Origin: Chloroflexota bacterium | Lineage (GTDB): Bacteria; Chloroflexota; Anaerolineae; Aggregatilineales; J027 | Length of the DNA: 48,903 bases | Assembly (NCBI GenBank): GCA_016234595.1 | Contig: JACRBG010000009.1 | Span: forward strand, 1-48,903 | Reading direction: 5' to 3' | In this document: in pieces, positions 24,401-32,713 of the stretch | Position numbering within the stretch: the first letter of the stretch is position 1 | Layout of the letters: every line of letters begins with the position of its first letter | Notes under the pieces: generated by a model | Database searches by the model: none | Told to the model about the DNA's origin: nothing | Seen by the model: only the letters and a program-made list of their open reading frames with translations | Translations under genes and position numbers: made by a program

Positions 24401-25508
24401 GGCCGCTATGAATGAGCCAGAAAACGCCCTGTATTGGTATAACCAAGCCGATGTGCTGGTGCGCCTCAATCAATTTAATGAAGCTCTGGCCCCACTCAAC
24501 CGCGCATTACAAGCCGACCCTCGTTTCTATCGGGCATGGGGCAAACATGGACAGGTACTGCGCCGACTTAATCGCTTGGAAGAAGCATTGGCTTCCTATA
24601 CCCGTGCTGTTGAATTAGCCCCGGATTATGCGTGGGCCTTAAATGGACGCGGCTTGGCTCTCAGTGCCTTAAATCGTCACCATGAGGCCCTGCAATGTTT
24701 CCAAAAAGCAGCGGAAGTGCTGCCCGACGACATTTGGTTTTGGTATAACCAAGCCGATGAATATTTGGCGTTGGGGCGCTTTGTCGAGGCGCTTGAACCC
24801 TTAACAAGGGCGCTCGAAATTAATCCTAACCATGTCGAAAGCTGGGCCAAGCGCGGGCAAATTTTGCGGCGATTGACACGTTTTCGCGAGGCGGTGCAAG
24901 CCTATGACCAAGCCCTTGCCGTTGAGAATAATTATGGCTGGGCATGGAACGGACGTGGCCTTGCCTTAGAAAATATGGGGCGACTAGAAGAGGCGCTTGC
25001 CAGTTATGAACGGGCAGCCCAAGAAGAACCCACCAGCGGGTGGTATTGGATTAATCAGGTTCACCCACTGCTCAATTTAGGGCGCACCGAACAGGCCCTG
25101 TATGTTGTCGAAGAAGCCCTCAAAATTGATCCCAAAAATGAATCGGCATGGGCCAGACGTGGGCAGATTTTGCGGCGGCTTGATCGTTTTGAAGATGCGG
25201 TGCAAGCGTATCAGAAAGCCATTGAAATCTCGCCGAATTATGGTTGGGCGTGGAATGGCATGGGGGCGGCTTTGGCAGCGATGGATGACACCGCCCGCGC
25301 TCTCGAAAGTTATGAGATGGCAACCACCGTGACGCCCAACGATGCATGGTTCTGGCACGATCTGGGGGACATCTATATCACGCTTGGACGTTATAAAGAT
25401 GCCATCAAGGCCTTTAATCGCGCTCTCGAAATTGATGCGTCCCACGAAGCCTCGCGCCGCAAACGCGCCGAAGCCCGCCAAAAATTAGGCGATGATGATT
25501 TGGAATAG
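21417..25508 (+). CDS. serine/threonine protein kinase with about 22 TPRs
   Basis: A 1363-residue soluble protein. The N-terminal 185 residues are helical and unrecognised. A Pro-rich linker follows, then a complete Hanks kinase domain (about 296-578: FSGGMGSVYLC, VAIKTF, VHRDLKPGNIL, DFGLVR, YMSPEQC). The rest, from about 595, is TPRs of 34 residues without gaps. They fall into three alternating types starting AWAWNGKG, VWHWYNQA and ESWAKRGQ, giving a super-repeat of exactly 102 residues: the first GWAW (23407) and the last (25242) are 6 x 306 bp apart. It has no membrane segment. The TPR rod probably recruits substrates or partners. It sits between a Clp unfoldase and an FHA protein, suggesting one phospho-signalling unit. 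Confidence 0.93.
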   Translation: MIELPPVPQNGQKRLWLPEEEASRLLRRRREADYTDLFATDPNPEVRELGRLLVRRDMPYTGDYLELADVCARLSLQKVGDDPQLMIFYVGKTLQAYRKAMALDASNATISEALSRYLQWLVRVARSMPTQRNIATALWAAAEDLPVGRDIFVPAEIERLLAWYSAPPATQNPTPSPDTTPSPDIRIGLMTQDAVGESFESEVRPSPFAPRPPQPKGRGKFEAETQGDLDGSPALSMMSNMQVHLPPDETRSGESVSVDIEPSEAHHSAEPPPAVIVRQRPDERDDFVANGRVAERFEVKQKFSGGMGSVYLCYDTKDHIPVAIKTFQSKFLNNERAVTRFTHEALTWIRLEKHRHIVQALKVQKWNGRPYIILEHISGPEGLGPDLRSWIDHSRLDLETAISFGLHIALGMQHATQKMPDMVHRDLKPGNILVHHDLIAKVTDFGLVRSLDFDDAPGENGETADGNHRLTRVGAVVGTAPYMSPEQCRSAELDLRSDIYAFGCVLYEMLTRQTLFTAASFPEWARAHNHQRPKLPDDLPFAIPRPVQALLMNCLEKSPTQRPQTWGELASELARLVEQITGKPPEIEISGPALEVNDLMDKAYSLTELGYVNEALVTYDRALALDSNNPHTWSRKARALRIANRNEEALEAVNHALEINPRFGWAWMVKGQILERLGQLERALAAHETAADIKPGDVHVWYNQAIVLFTLGRWEDALNRLDNALNIDPLHESSWAKRGQVLRARGQYLQGLNAYNRALELTPNFAWAWNGKGLCLKALGRLDEAFEAFQQAAMYQPDDVWHWYNQAETLVDLGRYKDAMEVAQQAIKVQADHSYSWAKLAQVFRYLERYEDSLKAYDKAIELNPTYAWAINGKGIVLERLRRFDDAQQAYRQAAELYPDDVWHWYNQGNLLVLQERFQEAITVLERAVKINPQHARSWARLGNAYRRLGDDKTALVYLDRALKLDPAYAWAWNEKGVAFESAGKLQEALDAYKRAAMNEPENALYWYNQADVLVRLNQFNEALAPLNRALQADPRFYRAWGKHGQVLRRLNRLEEALASYTRAVELAPDYAWALNGRGLALSALNRHHEALQCFQKAAEVLPDDIWFWYNQADEYLALGRFVEALEPLTRALEINPNHVESWAKRGQILRRLTRFREAVQAYDQALAVENNYGWAWNGRGLALENMGRLEEALASYERAAQEEPTSGWYWINQVHPLLNLGRTEQALYVVEEALKIDPKNESAWARRGQILRRLDRFEDAVQAYQKAIEISPNYGWAWNGMGAALAAMDDTARALESYEMATTVTPNDAWFWHDLGDIYITLGRYKDAIKAFNRALEIDASHEASRRKRAEARQKLGDDDLE
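23407..25480 (+). repeat. 306-bp coding super-repeat (three-TPR unit)
   Basis: About seven diverged copies of a 306-bp unit (102 residues, three TPRs) inside the kinase gene, in register without indels. Type A units begin with Trp-Ala-Trp-Asn, type B with Trp-Tyr-Asn-Gln and type C with Ser-Trp-Ala-Lys/Arg. The last copy is shortened in its third TPR. Confidence 0.85.
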
Positions 25509-25520
25509 AGGATAATTCCC

Positions 25521-25910
25521 ATGTTCAAACAGATTACCGTGACCTTAATGAGTGGGCCACGTGACGGCACGATTTTGGCGTTTCCACTGCCGGGGGACTT
25601 CCCCATGAGTTCATTGATGCTGACCATTGGCCGACGCGAAAACTTGGACATCAGCTTGGATTATGATAGTCAAGTGTCGCGTCTGCACGCCCATTTGATG
25701 TTTGATGGGGAACAATTCTGGTTAGAGGATACGGGCAGCCGCAACGGGACATTTATCGGCGAAGAACGCCTACCGGCCAATGAGCGCCGTTCCTTGCTCC
25801 CCGATATGCTGTTTCGGGTAGGCCGCACATGGATGCGTCTTGACCCCTTACCGACCGATGTCACCGCACCCGCCGAACCGATTGACCCTGACGACGGCAC
25901 ACTCTTCTAA
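25521..25910 (+). CDS. FHA-domain protein
   Basis: A 129-residue protein that is almost entirely one forkhead-associated domain, which binds phosphothreonine peptides. The core motifs are present: IGRRENLD with the conserved Gly-Arg, VSRLHAHLMF with Ser and His, and GSRNGTFI with the Asn-Gly pair. There is no further catalytic domain. GAGGA lies upstream of the ATG, and the gap to the TPR-kinase is 12 bp, so it probably reads phosphorylation made by that kinase. The family call is firm; the partner is inferred from context. Confidence 0.93.
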   Translation: MFKQITVTLMSGPRDGTILAFPLPGDFPMSSLMLTIGRRENLDISLDYDSQVSRLHAHLMFDGEQFWLEDTGSRNGTFIGEERLPANERRSLLPDMLFRVGRTWMRLDPLPTDVTAPAEPIDPDDGTLF

Positions 25911-25943
25911 ACCATTGCCTGCGGTTGCTCAGGAGATGGTTTA
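25908..25943. terminator. inverted repeat spanning both convergent stop codons
   Basis: TAAACCAT and ATGGTTTA pair perfectly, continued after a 2x2 internal loop by CCTG/CAGG. The left arm contains the TAA of the FHA gene and the right arm the stop of the facing ATPase gene. There is no long T-run, so termination efficiency is uncertain. Confidence 0.5.
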
Positions 25944-27389
25944 GCCCCCAAAACGGCGCGGGGGTTGGGGCGTGGCGGTAAAAGTGGGTTGGGGTGTCCA
26001 TGTGGCGGTCGGCGTAGCGGTACTCGTCGCCGCGGCAGCAGTTTGAGTCACATAGTCCGATTGACGGGTGGCCTCAATATCTAACTGTAAGGTCGCGGTT
26101 GACGCAGAACGGTCGTTGGACGGGTCATCATCATTCAACACCAATGCCAGCCCCAAAATAATCGCCGCTGCCACCGGGCCAAGCGCAATCATCGTCAGGG
26201 TGTGCCGGGACAGTCGCGGTTTGGGCATCAGCTTGGGAGGACGTTGTACCGTTTCTGCCGGGGCATCCACAATATAAGCCGTTAACCAATCGGCCTGAAT
26301 TCCCGATGAAAAAGCATACTCCCCCTGTTGATTCGTCTGGACAATCCCCAAATATTCAAGACCCCGCAACGCCGCCGCCAATTGAACCCCATTCAGTGGA
26401 TACTCGGTCTTACTGAGCCATTCGCGCAGGGCATCCGGTGCAAACTGCTCATTCGGATTATGTTGGCGTAAATCAAGCAGCGAGGTCAGGGCCAATCGTT
26501 CGTTCGGGCGAACATGTTCCCACAAAGGTTTGACAATATCACCCGCTTGTTCCAATGCGGCGGGATAAACTGCTTCAATATCCACCATCGCAATCGTTGA
26601 AACGCGCCGTTCTTGTTCATACAAGCGATAAATCAGGCGGCAAAGCGAATGGAGATGGAAAGGATGCCCTCCGGTCAATTCCAACACACGTCGCAAGGCG
26701 GGTGGTTCAAATTCATATAAGCCTTCGACGGGCTTGGTGACAACGGCTTCGGCCTGCTCCGGCGAAAGATTGGTGAGGCGGTGATGCAACTGCGCATTAT
26801 CAAAGGGTGGGGTTTGCAAGGCACGTGCTTCATAGGTGATGTCGAGCGCGGCGATCATATTGAGACGGTCATAGCGATCTAACAGCACCGCTAGATAGGT
26901 CATAAAATGGGCGGGTAAATTGCCCGCCTCCATCGCCTCGAACAACAAATGCACATCATCAAACATCAAGACCAGATGGCGTGAACGGCGGATGGCTGCC
27001 AGCACAACTTCTAGATATTCCCCCGCCAACCAGTCTAATAAATCCACATCGGCAGCGTTAGGAAAGGCTGGTAGGCGCAGTGTGCTGGCTTCAATAACTT
27101 CCAGCATGGCGCGGATTTGATCAACAACCGCAGCCACAAATCCGGTTACATCCTCCAATTCCACTTGGTTTAGATCAATATAGACGCAGACAAAACGCTC
27201 ATCAATATTGAGCGGGATTTGCGACAGAAGGGAGCTTTTACCCATGCCCCGCTGCCCCAAAATGGTGACGGCATGGCGATTTGTCCCGCTGACCAAATGA
27301 AGCTGAATCGCCGCAAGGGTTTCTTCGCGCCCAAAAAACATCAAGGGGTCGCGGGTGGGTTGCAGCGGATTATACGGATTTTCACTCAT
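25941..27389 (-). CDS. membrane-anchored AAA/STAND-like ATPase
   Basis: A 482-residue protein beginning with an ATPase module of the AAA_16/ORC-like type: FFGREETL box, Walker A GQRGMGKSSL (about 43-52) and Walker B HLVLMFDDVHLL (about 138-149). A helical and winged-helix-like region follows to about 370. One hydrophobic helix (about 398-419) is followed by a Thr/Ala/Pro-rich tail of about 60 residues that should lie outside the membrane. The FGRE plus P-loop start is common in STAND-type signalling ATPases. It converges on the Clp-kinase-FHA genes. Its function is unknown; a sensor or scaffold at the membrane is a fair inference. Confidence 0.82.
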   Translation of the reverse strand: MSENPYNPLQPTRDPLMFFGREETLAAIQLHLVSGTNRHAVTILGQRGMGKSSLLSQIPLNIDERFVCVYIDLNQVELEDVTGFVAAVVDQIRAMLEVIEASTLRLPAFPNAADVDLLDWLAGEYLEVVLAAIRRSRHLVLMFDDVHLLFEAMEAGNLPAHFMTYLAVLLDRYDRLNMIAALDITYEARALQTPPFDNAQLHHRLTNLSPEQAEAVVTKPVEGLYEFEPPALRRVLELTGGHPFHLHSLCRLIYRLYEQERRVSTIAMVDIEAVYPAALEQAGDIVKPLWEHVRPNERLALTSLLDLRQHNPNEQFAPDALREWLSKTEYPLNGVQLAAALRGLEYLGIVQTNQQGEYAFSSGIQADWLTAYIVDAPAETVQRPPKLMPKPRLSRHTLTMIALGPVAAAIILGLALVLNDDDPSNDRSASTATLQLDIEATRQSDYVTQTAAAATSTATPTATWTPQPTFTATPQPPRRFGG

Positions 27390-27533
27390 GGAGAAGTCCT
27401 AAGTTTAAAAAAACGCCCAGAATTTTACGGTCAGCTTACAGACTTTTTACACTAGTTGACGCTTTGATTACATTCGCCCCCTAGTATAGAAATATCGAAA
27501 TGGAATGACAGATTCAACAGAGGATACCCTACC

Positions 27534-27995
27534 ATGAAACTCGCCCGCAAGATGATTGTCACCCTTGTCTTAGTTGGTATTTTAGCCTTGTTGGCAGTCC
27601 CGGCACTGGCCGCAGGCTCACGCACCAAAACGATTACCGAGGATACCATTAACTCCTCATATCGTGTGAGCAATCCCTATCGTAGTCGAGTCAGCAACTT
27701 ATCGGTGGATTTACAACCCGATCAAGTGGTGGTCAGTTCAACCCATAATTTCCGCAACGCCAGCTATGACGTCGTGACCACCCTCACCCCCACCGTCAGC
27801 AATGGCCGCGTGACTTGGACAGTCCTTTCGGCCACTTCCAATGGGGAAGCGGTCTCGGCTGATTTACTGGCCCAAATCAATGCCTCGATTACCTCATCGT
27901 GGCGCAATTTCATTAAAAATCAGGCGGGTTCTGGCCGCATCACCAGCATCGTCATCACCGACACCGACATCACCTATACGATCGAGACGCGCTAA
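27534..27995 (+). CDS. small secreted protein of unknown function
   Basis: A 153-residue protein with a clear Sec signal peptide: a basic start (MKLARK), a hydrophobic core, and a cleavage site after ALA near residue 26. The mature part (about 125 residues) is rich in Thr, Ser, Val and Asn and alternates in a way that suggests beta structure; it has no Cys. AGAGGA precedes the ATG. It has its own terminator and no evident operon partner. I recognise no family. Confidence 0.78.
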   Translation: MKLARKMIVTLVLVGILALLAVPALAAGSRTKTITEDTINSSYRVSNPYRSRVSNLSVDLQPDQVVVSSTHNFRNASYDVVTTLTPTVSNGRVTWTVLSATSNGEAVSADLLAQINASITSSWRNFIKNQAGSGRITSIVITDTDITYTIETR

Positions 27996-28030
27996 TCTTC
28001 TTATCTTTCCGAAAAGCGAATTTTCTGAGG

Positions 28031-28057
28031 CCCTCTCTAGGCTGAGAGGGTTTTTTT
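28031..28057 (+). terminator. intrinsic terminator after the secreted protein gene
   Basis: CCCTCTC, a 6-base loop (TAGGCT), GAGAGGG, then seven T. It lies between convergent genes, just before the end of the M16 peptidase gene. Confidence 0.9.
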
Positions 28058-28059
28058 GT

Positions 28060-29457
28060 TTAGGATCGGTGGCGGGGACGAAATGATAGGCGTACTGCCG
28101 CGCCCAACATACTCATTGCCGCAACAGCCGCCAAGGGCTTAAGGCGACGTGGGGTAACGATGGGGCGGTGTTCCACGTAGAAGCGCTTCTGGGGCGCAAA
28201 ATAGTGCTGGGCGATACGTTTTACCTCATCTGGCGTTAAACGCGAAATTTCGGCAAAATAATCGGGGATAGGGGCGTTATTATCACGGGTAGCAAGGGCA
28301 TCAGTCGAAAGCCACCATGCCAATTCCATATTGTCCTGCAAATTCAAAAGTGCCCGCCCGCGTAACGAGGCTTGGGCCTCCGCCAATTCGTCGCTGGTAA
28401 AATCTCCCTCAATGAGGCGATTGAGGTGTTTTTCGATGATTTGGCGAATCCGGTCAAATTCATCCACATTGGCCGAGGTATAGATACAAAAATAGCCTGT
28501 GTCGGTGTAGAGCACCGTAAACACATTCACCCCATAGGTCAGGCCAAGTTCAAAACGAATATCCCGCATACAGGCGTTTTCGAGGATTTCTTCAATAATC
28601 CACCAGCCAAAACGATCTGGGTGTTCGGCATAATCCAACATTACCCCCACCAATAATTGACCCTGTTCATTCGGAGATGGGCCATGCAGTCGAATATTAA
28701 ACGTATCGGGCACTACCCGCACCGGGAGATGTGTCGCGGGCGAAGGACGTGCTGGAACACTGCCAAAGGTTTTTTCGGCTAATTCAAAGGCGGCTTGTGG
28801 GTCAATATCGCCCACAACAATCAACGTGACATTGTTGGGGACATAATAACGCCGATAGTAGTCCACCAAATCCTGATGGGTGATGGCTTTCAGGGTCTTG
28901 TCACGCCCGATAATGGACATGAGAAGTGAAGATTCGGGATAGATGCGCCGCCGAATAGCCCGTGCCACATGCCAACCCAAATTATGATCTTCAACCCACT
29001 CCCAAACGGTTTGGAGCAGATCAAATTCGCCGCCCTTTTCATTGATAATCACCTGCCGCTCTTTTTCGAATTTTTCAGGCAGGAGGGTCGGTTTAAAAAC
29101 CAATTGATGCAGCCAATCCATGCCGAACGCGACATCTTGGGCCGCGACATGGATATGATAATTGGTGGATTCGCGCGAGGTATGGGCATTCACTTCGCCA
29201 CCTCGCCGCCGCACCACATCGGTCACTTCGGATTCAGCCCAACGTTCAGTGCCAGTGAACAGCATGTGTTCCAGAAAATGACTGATGCCGTTGTTGTTTT
29301 TGTTTTCGGTGCGTGAGCCAACAGGCAGTTGGGCCATCATCGCCACGGTGCCCGTGTTGGGGCGCTGAATACACCAAACACGCATTCCGTTGGTGAGATT
29401 GTGGCGATGGAGTTGAAAATAGGGGGTATCCAAAGGGGGGTTGACCTCGTATTGCAA
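28060..29457 (-). CDS. M16 family zinc metallopeptidase
   Basis: A 465-residue peptidase of the pitrilysin/processing-peptidase family. The inverted zinc motif is HFLEH (His60, Glu63, His64), with the downstream acidic zinc-ligand region around QVIINEKGGEF. A typical two-domain M16 layout follows (INVR-type peptidase_M16 then M16_C). The only usable start in frame is a TTG, with no good Shine-Dalgarno sequence. The C-terminus has a short hydrophobic stretch and a basic tail (SFRPRHRS) that could touch the membrane. The zinc ligands are all in this chain, so it should be active; many M16 enzymes work as a pair, and no second subunit is nearby. The substrate is unknown. Confidence 0.9.
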   Translation of the reverse strand: MQYEVNPPLDTPYFQLHRHNLTNGMRVWCIQRPNTGTVAMMAQLPVGSRTENKNNNGISHFLEHMLFTGTERWAESEVTDVVRRRGGEVNAHTSRESTNYHIHVAAQDVAFGMDWLHQLVFKPTLLPEKFEKERQVIINEKGGEFDLLQTVWEWVEDHNLGWHVARAIRRRIYPESSLLMSIIGRDKTLKAITHQDLVDYYRRYYVPNNVTLIVVGDIDPQAAFELAEKTFGSVPARPSPATHLPVRVVPDTFNIRLHGPSPNEQGQLLVGVMLDYAEHPDRFGWWIIEEILENACMRDIRFELGLTYGVNVFTVLYTDTGYFCIYTSANVDEFDRIRQIIEKHLNRLIEGDFTSDELAEAQASLRGRALLNLQDNMELAWWLSTDALATRDNNAPIPDYFAEISRLTPDEVKRIAQHYFAPQKRFYVEHRPIVTPRRLKPLAAVAAMSMLGAAVRLSFRPRHRS

Positions 29458-29518
29458 AACTAATGGGCGAGAGTAGAGGGCGATTTTTTGGCGACCGCCC
29501 TCCGCAAAAACTCAGATT

Positions 29519-30037
29519 TTAGGATTCCGTGATTTCAATCGAAATGAGCTTATCACCGGGGTTACGGTCGCTCATGGGGTCACGTTCACGAATGGCATTG
29601 ACCACATCCATACTGCTGGCGACCACTCGACCAAATACGCCATGTTTGCCATCCAGATGGGGCGTGGCGACATGGGTCAGGAAAAATTGGCTGCCATTGG
29701 TGTTGGGGCCAGCATTTGCCATACTCAAAGTGCCGGGGCCTTCATGCTTCAGACGCAGCGCACCGGGTTCATCATTAAATTTGTAGCCGGGGCCACCACG
29801 ACCCGTGCCTGTAGGATCGCCACCTTGCACCATGAATTTCTTGATGACGCGGTGGAAGGTGGTGTCGTTGTAATATCCTTCGCGGGCCAAAAAGACAAAA
29901 TTATTCACGGTAATCGGGGCTTCTTTGGCAAAAAGCTCGACCACAATATCACCACGCTCGGTTTTAAAAGTGGCAGTATATTTTTTTTCGGGGTCAATCT
30001 GCATTGCAGGTGGTGCGGAATATTGTTTCGCAGCCAT
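29519..30037 (-). CDS. cyclophilin-type peptidyl-prolyl cis-trans isomerase
   Basis: A cytoplasmic cyclophilin that catalyses proline isomerisation during folding. It has the bacterial core: [47 protein letters not shown] and [12 protein letters not shown], with the catalytic Arg and Phe-Met-Gln. The frame extends to 30070, but AAGGAGAACAAC directly before the ATG at 30037 decides the start (172 residues). There is no signal peptide. It is the same strand as the M16 and M20 peptidase genes but separated by 60-80 bp on each side. Confidence 0.95.
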   Translation of the reverse strand: MAAKQYSAPPAMQIDPEKKYTATFKTERGDIVVELFAKEAPITVNNFVFLAREGYYNDTTFHRVIKKFMVQGGDPTGTGRGGPGYKFNDEPGALRLKHEGPGTLSMANAGPNTNGSQFFLTHVATPHLDGKHGVFGRVVASSMDVVNAIRERDPMSDRNPGDKLISIEITES

Positions 30038-30114
30038 GTTGTTCTCCTTATATGGTTCTTGCAGATGCACGTAGTTTACACTAAACCCGTAGGGGCGTAT
30101 AGCCTGCTTCTTGG

Positions 30115-31482
30115 TTACTGGCCTGCCGCAAAATGTCGCATCAAGGCCGCCGTCAGGTGCATAGAGTCAAAATAATCTTGGACGAAAATATTCTCATTGG
30201 TGGCATGGGCACGCGCATGAGGATGCCATGTCGCACCCGCCGAAATTACCGGAATTCCCAACATCACACTCAGCGGATACATGGGGCCACTGCCCGCAAA
30301 CCACGGCGAGATAATCGGCTCGTGCCCAAACACATCTTGGCAGGCAGCAATCGCGGCACGCCGTACCAAGCTATCCTGCGGCTCCATCGCAGGTTCTTCA
30401 CCACCCAGCAAGGTCAGGGAAATATCGTTAAAACCCCGCGCATCCAAATGTTTGCGAATCAATTCCTGCGCCAGATGGGGTGTCAAATTGGGCACTAGGC
30501 GGCAATCAAGTTTGACCATCGCCTCGGCAGGTAAAACCGTTTTTGTCCCCTCGCCCTTATAGCCACTGTCAAAACCACAAATGGTCAAAGTGGGTTCAAG
30601 CATATAACGGCGTAGGGCAGTTTTATCGTCCATGCCGTTCAACCAATGCTCAAGTCCCACCCGATTGCGGATTTGGGCGCTTTCAAATGGCAGATCATCA
30701 ATACGCTCAATCACCCAATCGGGCATGTGGCGAACTTGATCCCTATAACCATCAATCGTAATTTCATCACGGTCGTTTTTCATGGTGCTGAGCGCCCACA
30801 CCAATCGCCACGCCGGATTAGGAATAATTGGGGCAATTGAGGAATGTTGGTCATAGGCCGCGCCTTTGCAGCGCAGTTCAAAATAGGCGATGCCTTTGCA
30901 GCCCTCGGCCATTGAATTTTTACCCGTTTCGTCGCGTCCACCACCTTCCCACAGCAAGCCATCCGCCCCCAGAATATCACGGTGTGTTTCGGCCCATGCT
31001 GGAAGATTGATACTACCGATTTCTTCCTCCCCCTCAAAGACAAATTTGACTTTGACGGGTAAATCACCCTGTGTGGCTTGCCATGCTTCAAGCGCTTGGA
31101 TACGGGATAGGAGTTCACCTTTATCATCCACTACGCCGCGACCAAATAATCGATCATCTTTTAGGGTCAGTTCAAATGGCGAAGTTTCCCATTGATCAAG
31201 GGGTTCTTCGGGTTGGACATCATAATGGTTATAAATCAACAGGGTGCGTGGGCCGTTGCCGATTTCCCCAAAAATAACTGGACTGCCACTATTGGGAAGT
31301 TGGAATTTTTGCACCGACGCGCCAATTTTTTCTAAACGGGCCACCACCCAATCGGCACATTCATGGATGCCGCGTTTTTGGGCCGCCACACTCGGAAATG
31401 CGATAATTTCTTTGAATTCATCCAGAAAACGTTCACGATGCGTAGCAAGATAGGTCTGGAATGTGTGTTGGTTATACACCAT
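30115..31482 (-). CDS. M20 family metallopeptidase (dipeptidase-like)
   Basis: A 455-residue di-zinc peptidase of the M20 family (ArgE/DapE/CPG2/carnosinase type). Metal and catalytic motifs are present: [10 protein letters not shown] (first His and catalytic Asp), [12 protein letters not shown] (bridging Asp) and FEGEEEIGS (catalytic Glu-Glu), plus a C-terminal His-containing segment ([16 protein letters not shown]). A dimerisation domain lies between. It resembles proteins annotated as M20 dipeptidases; the exact substrate cannot be told. It is divergent from the TolB-like gene. Confidence 0.92.
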   Translation of the reverse strand: MVYNQHTFQTYLATHRERFLDEFKEIIAFPSVAAQKRGIHECADWVVARLEKIGASVQKFQLPNSGSPVIFGEIGNGPRTLLIYNHYDVQPEEPLDQWETSPFELTLKDDRLFGRGVVDDKGELLSRIQALEAWQATQGDLPVKVKFVFEGEEEIGSINLPAWAETHRDILGADGLLWEGGGRDETGKNSMAEGCKGIAYFELRCKGAAYDQHSSIAPIIPNPAWRLVWALSTMKNDRDEITIDGYRDQVRHMPDWVIERIDDLPFESAQIRNRVGLEHWLNGMDDKTALRRYMLEPTLTICGFDSGYKGEGTKTVLPAEAMVKLDCRLVPNLTPHLAQELIRKHLDARGFNDISLTLLGGEEPAMEPQDSLVRRAAIAACQDVFGHEPIISPWFAGSGPMYPLSVMLGIPVISAGATWHPHARAHATNENIFVQDYFDSMHLTAALMRHFAAGQ

Positions 31483-31609
31483 TATAGAGGGGCCTTTCGT
31501 ACTGGCTCATTGTGGTAGGGTGTTCATTATAACGCGGCAGGGGAGTTGCAGGCCAAACAATTGCGATTCTAAAATAGAGGCGGGGGAGAAAAATTATGGA
31601 GCGAACACC

Positions 31610-32683
31610 ATGATATCTAAACGATTGACCAGCCTAGCGATTTTGGGAATAGCCCTTGTTTTACTGATGGTGGGGTTCAGTTTTGCCGGAAACCAACCCA
31701 TCGCCTTGATGAGTGCAGCCCAAATCACTCCGGCCAATTCGCAAACGGTGCTGCCACCGACATCTACCATCACGCTAACACCGTCTATCACACCCACTCC
31801 ATCTTTAACCCCAACCTTCACACCATCCGCAACTGCAACCCCCACCCTAACCCCATTTCCAGAGGATCATCGGGTTTTTGTATATGCCTCAGATCGTGAA
31901 CAATGGGGCCGTCAGATTCTTTTGCGCGATTTGGAAACAGGCATCGAACGACCTTTGACCGATTCTTTTGCTGGGGAACAGGCTGACGCCCCATCGCTCT
32001 CCCCAGACCGCCAACAGGTTGTCTATGAAACAGCCTATCAAAAATCGTTTTTGATATTAGGCCTAGTAGGACGCCCCGATGTAGTATATCCCCTCACACT
32101 CGAAGTGATTGACTTCTTGGAATATAACGATTGGGGGCCAGCGTGGTCGCCCGACGGCACGCACATCGCTTTCCATTCCGACCGCAATGGCAACACCGAT
32201 ATTTTTATCCTTGATCCAGAGACCTACGAAGTCATCCAAGTGACCACTAACCCCGAAGCAGATGCCTATGCAGCATGGTCACCCGATGGCACAAAGTTGG
32301 TCTATCAATGCACCATCAACGATGGGCGCGAAATCTGCCTTATTGATGCGACAGGGGATCATGTTGTTCAACTCACTGACAATGATCGGTTTGATGGCCT
32401 GCCCGATTGGTCACCCGATGGCACAAAAATCGTCTTTGCCTCCACCCGTGACGAAGAAAAAGAAGAACTCTATGTTATGAACATAGACGGCAGCGATGTT
32501 CAGCGTTTGACCCATTTACCTGATAGTGTGGAAACCGACCCCAAATGGTCGCCTGACGGGGCCTATATCATATTTGAGTCTGATGCAGGGGGTGATTTTG
32601 AAATTTGTATGATTCGCGCAGATGGGAGTAATCTTGAGTGCTTGACGGATAATCAGGTCAATGACCGTTCGGCTGATTGGTAA
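31610..32683 (+). CDS. TolB-like beta-propeller (PD40 repeat) surface protein
   Basis: A 357-residue exported protein. The frame opens at 31463, but the ATG at 31610, with GGAG 8 bp upstream and an immediate signal-anchor (SLAILGIALVLLMVGFSFAG), is the likely start. A Thr/Pro-rich linker (about 45-80) precedes at least five WD40-like/PD40 blades, each with a WSPDGTKIVF-type motif and DIFILD or ELYVMN strands, as in the TolB propeller. It has no lipobox Cys. TolB-type propellers bind protein partners. No tol/pal genes are near, so the role is unknown. Confidence 0.85.
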   Translation: MISKRLTSLAILGIALVLLMVGFSFAGNQPIALMSAAQITPANSQTVLPPTSTITLTPSITPTPSLTPTFTPSATATPTLTPFPEDHRVFVYASDREQWGRQILLRDLETGIERPLTDSFAGEQADAPSLSPDRQQVVYETAYQKSFLILGLVGRPDVVYPLTLEVIDFLEYNDWGPAWSPDGTHIAFHSDRNGNTDIFILDPETYEVIQVTTNPEADAYAAWSPDGTKLVYQCTINDGREICLIDATGDHVVQLTDNDRFDGLPDWSPDGTKIVFASTRDEEKEELYVMNIDGSDVQRLTHLPDSVETDPKWSPDGAYIIFESDAGGDFEICMIRADGSNLECLTDNQVNDRSADW

Positions 32684-32713
32684 ATAAAGAGAGACATAAA
32701 GAAATAAAGACAC

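Noticed and set aside
27456-27490. TTGACG and TATAGA as a promoter for the secreted protein gene
   Set aside because: The spacing is about 23 bp, too long for a standard promoter.
29476-29502. GAGGGCG/CGCCCTC hairpin between the cyclophilin and M16 genes as a terminator
   Set aside because: The 7-bp stem is perfect, but no T-run follows on the coding (-) strand; it may only be an mRNA structure.
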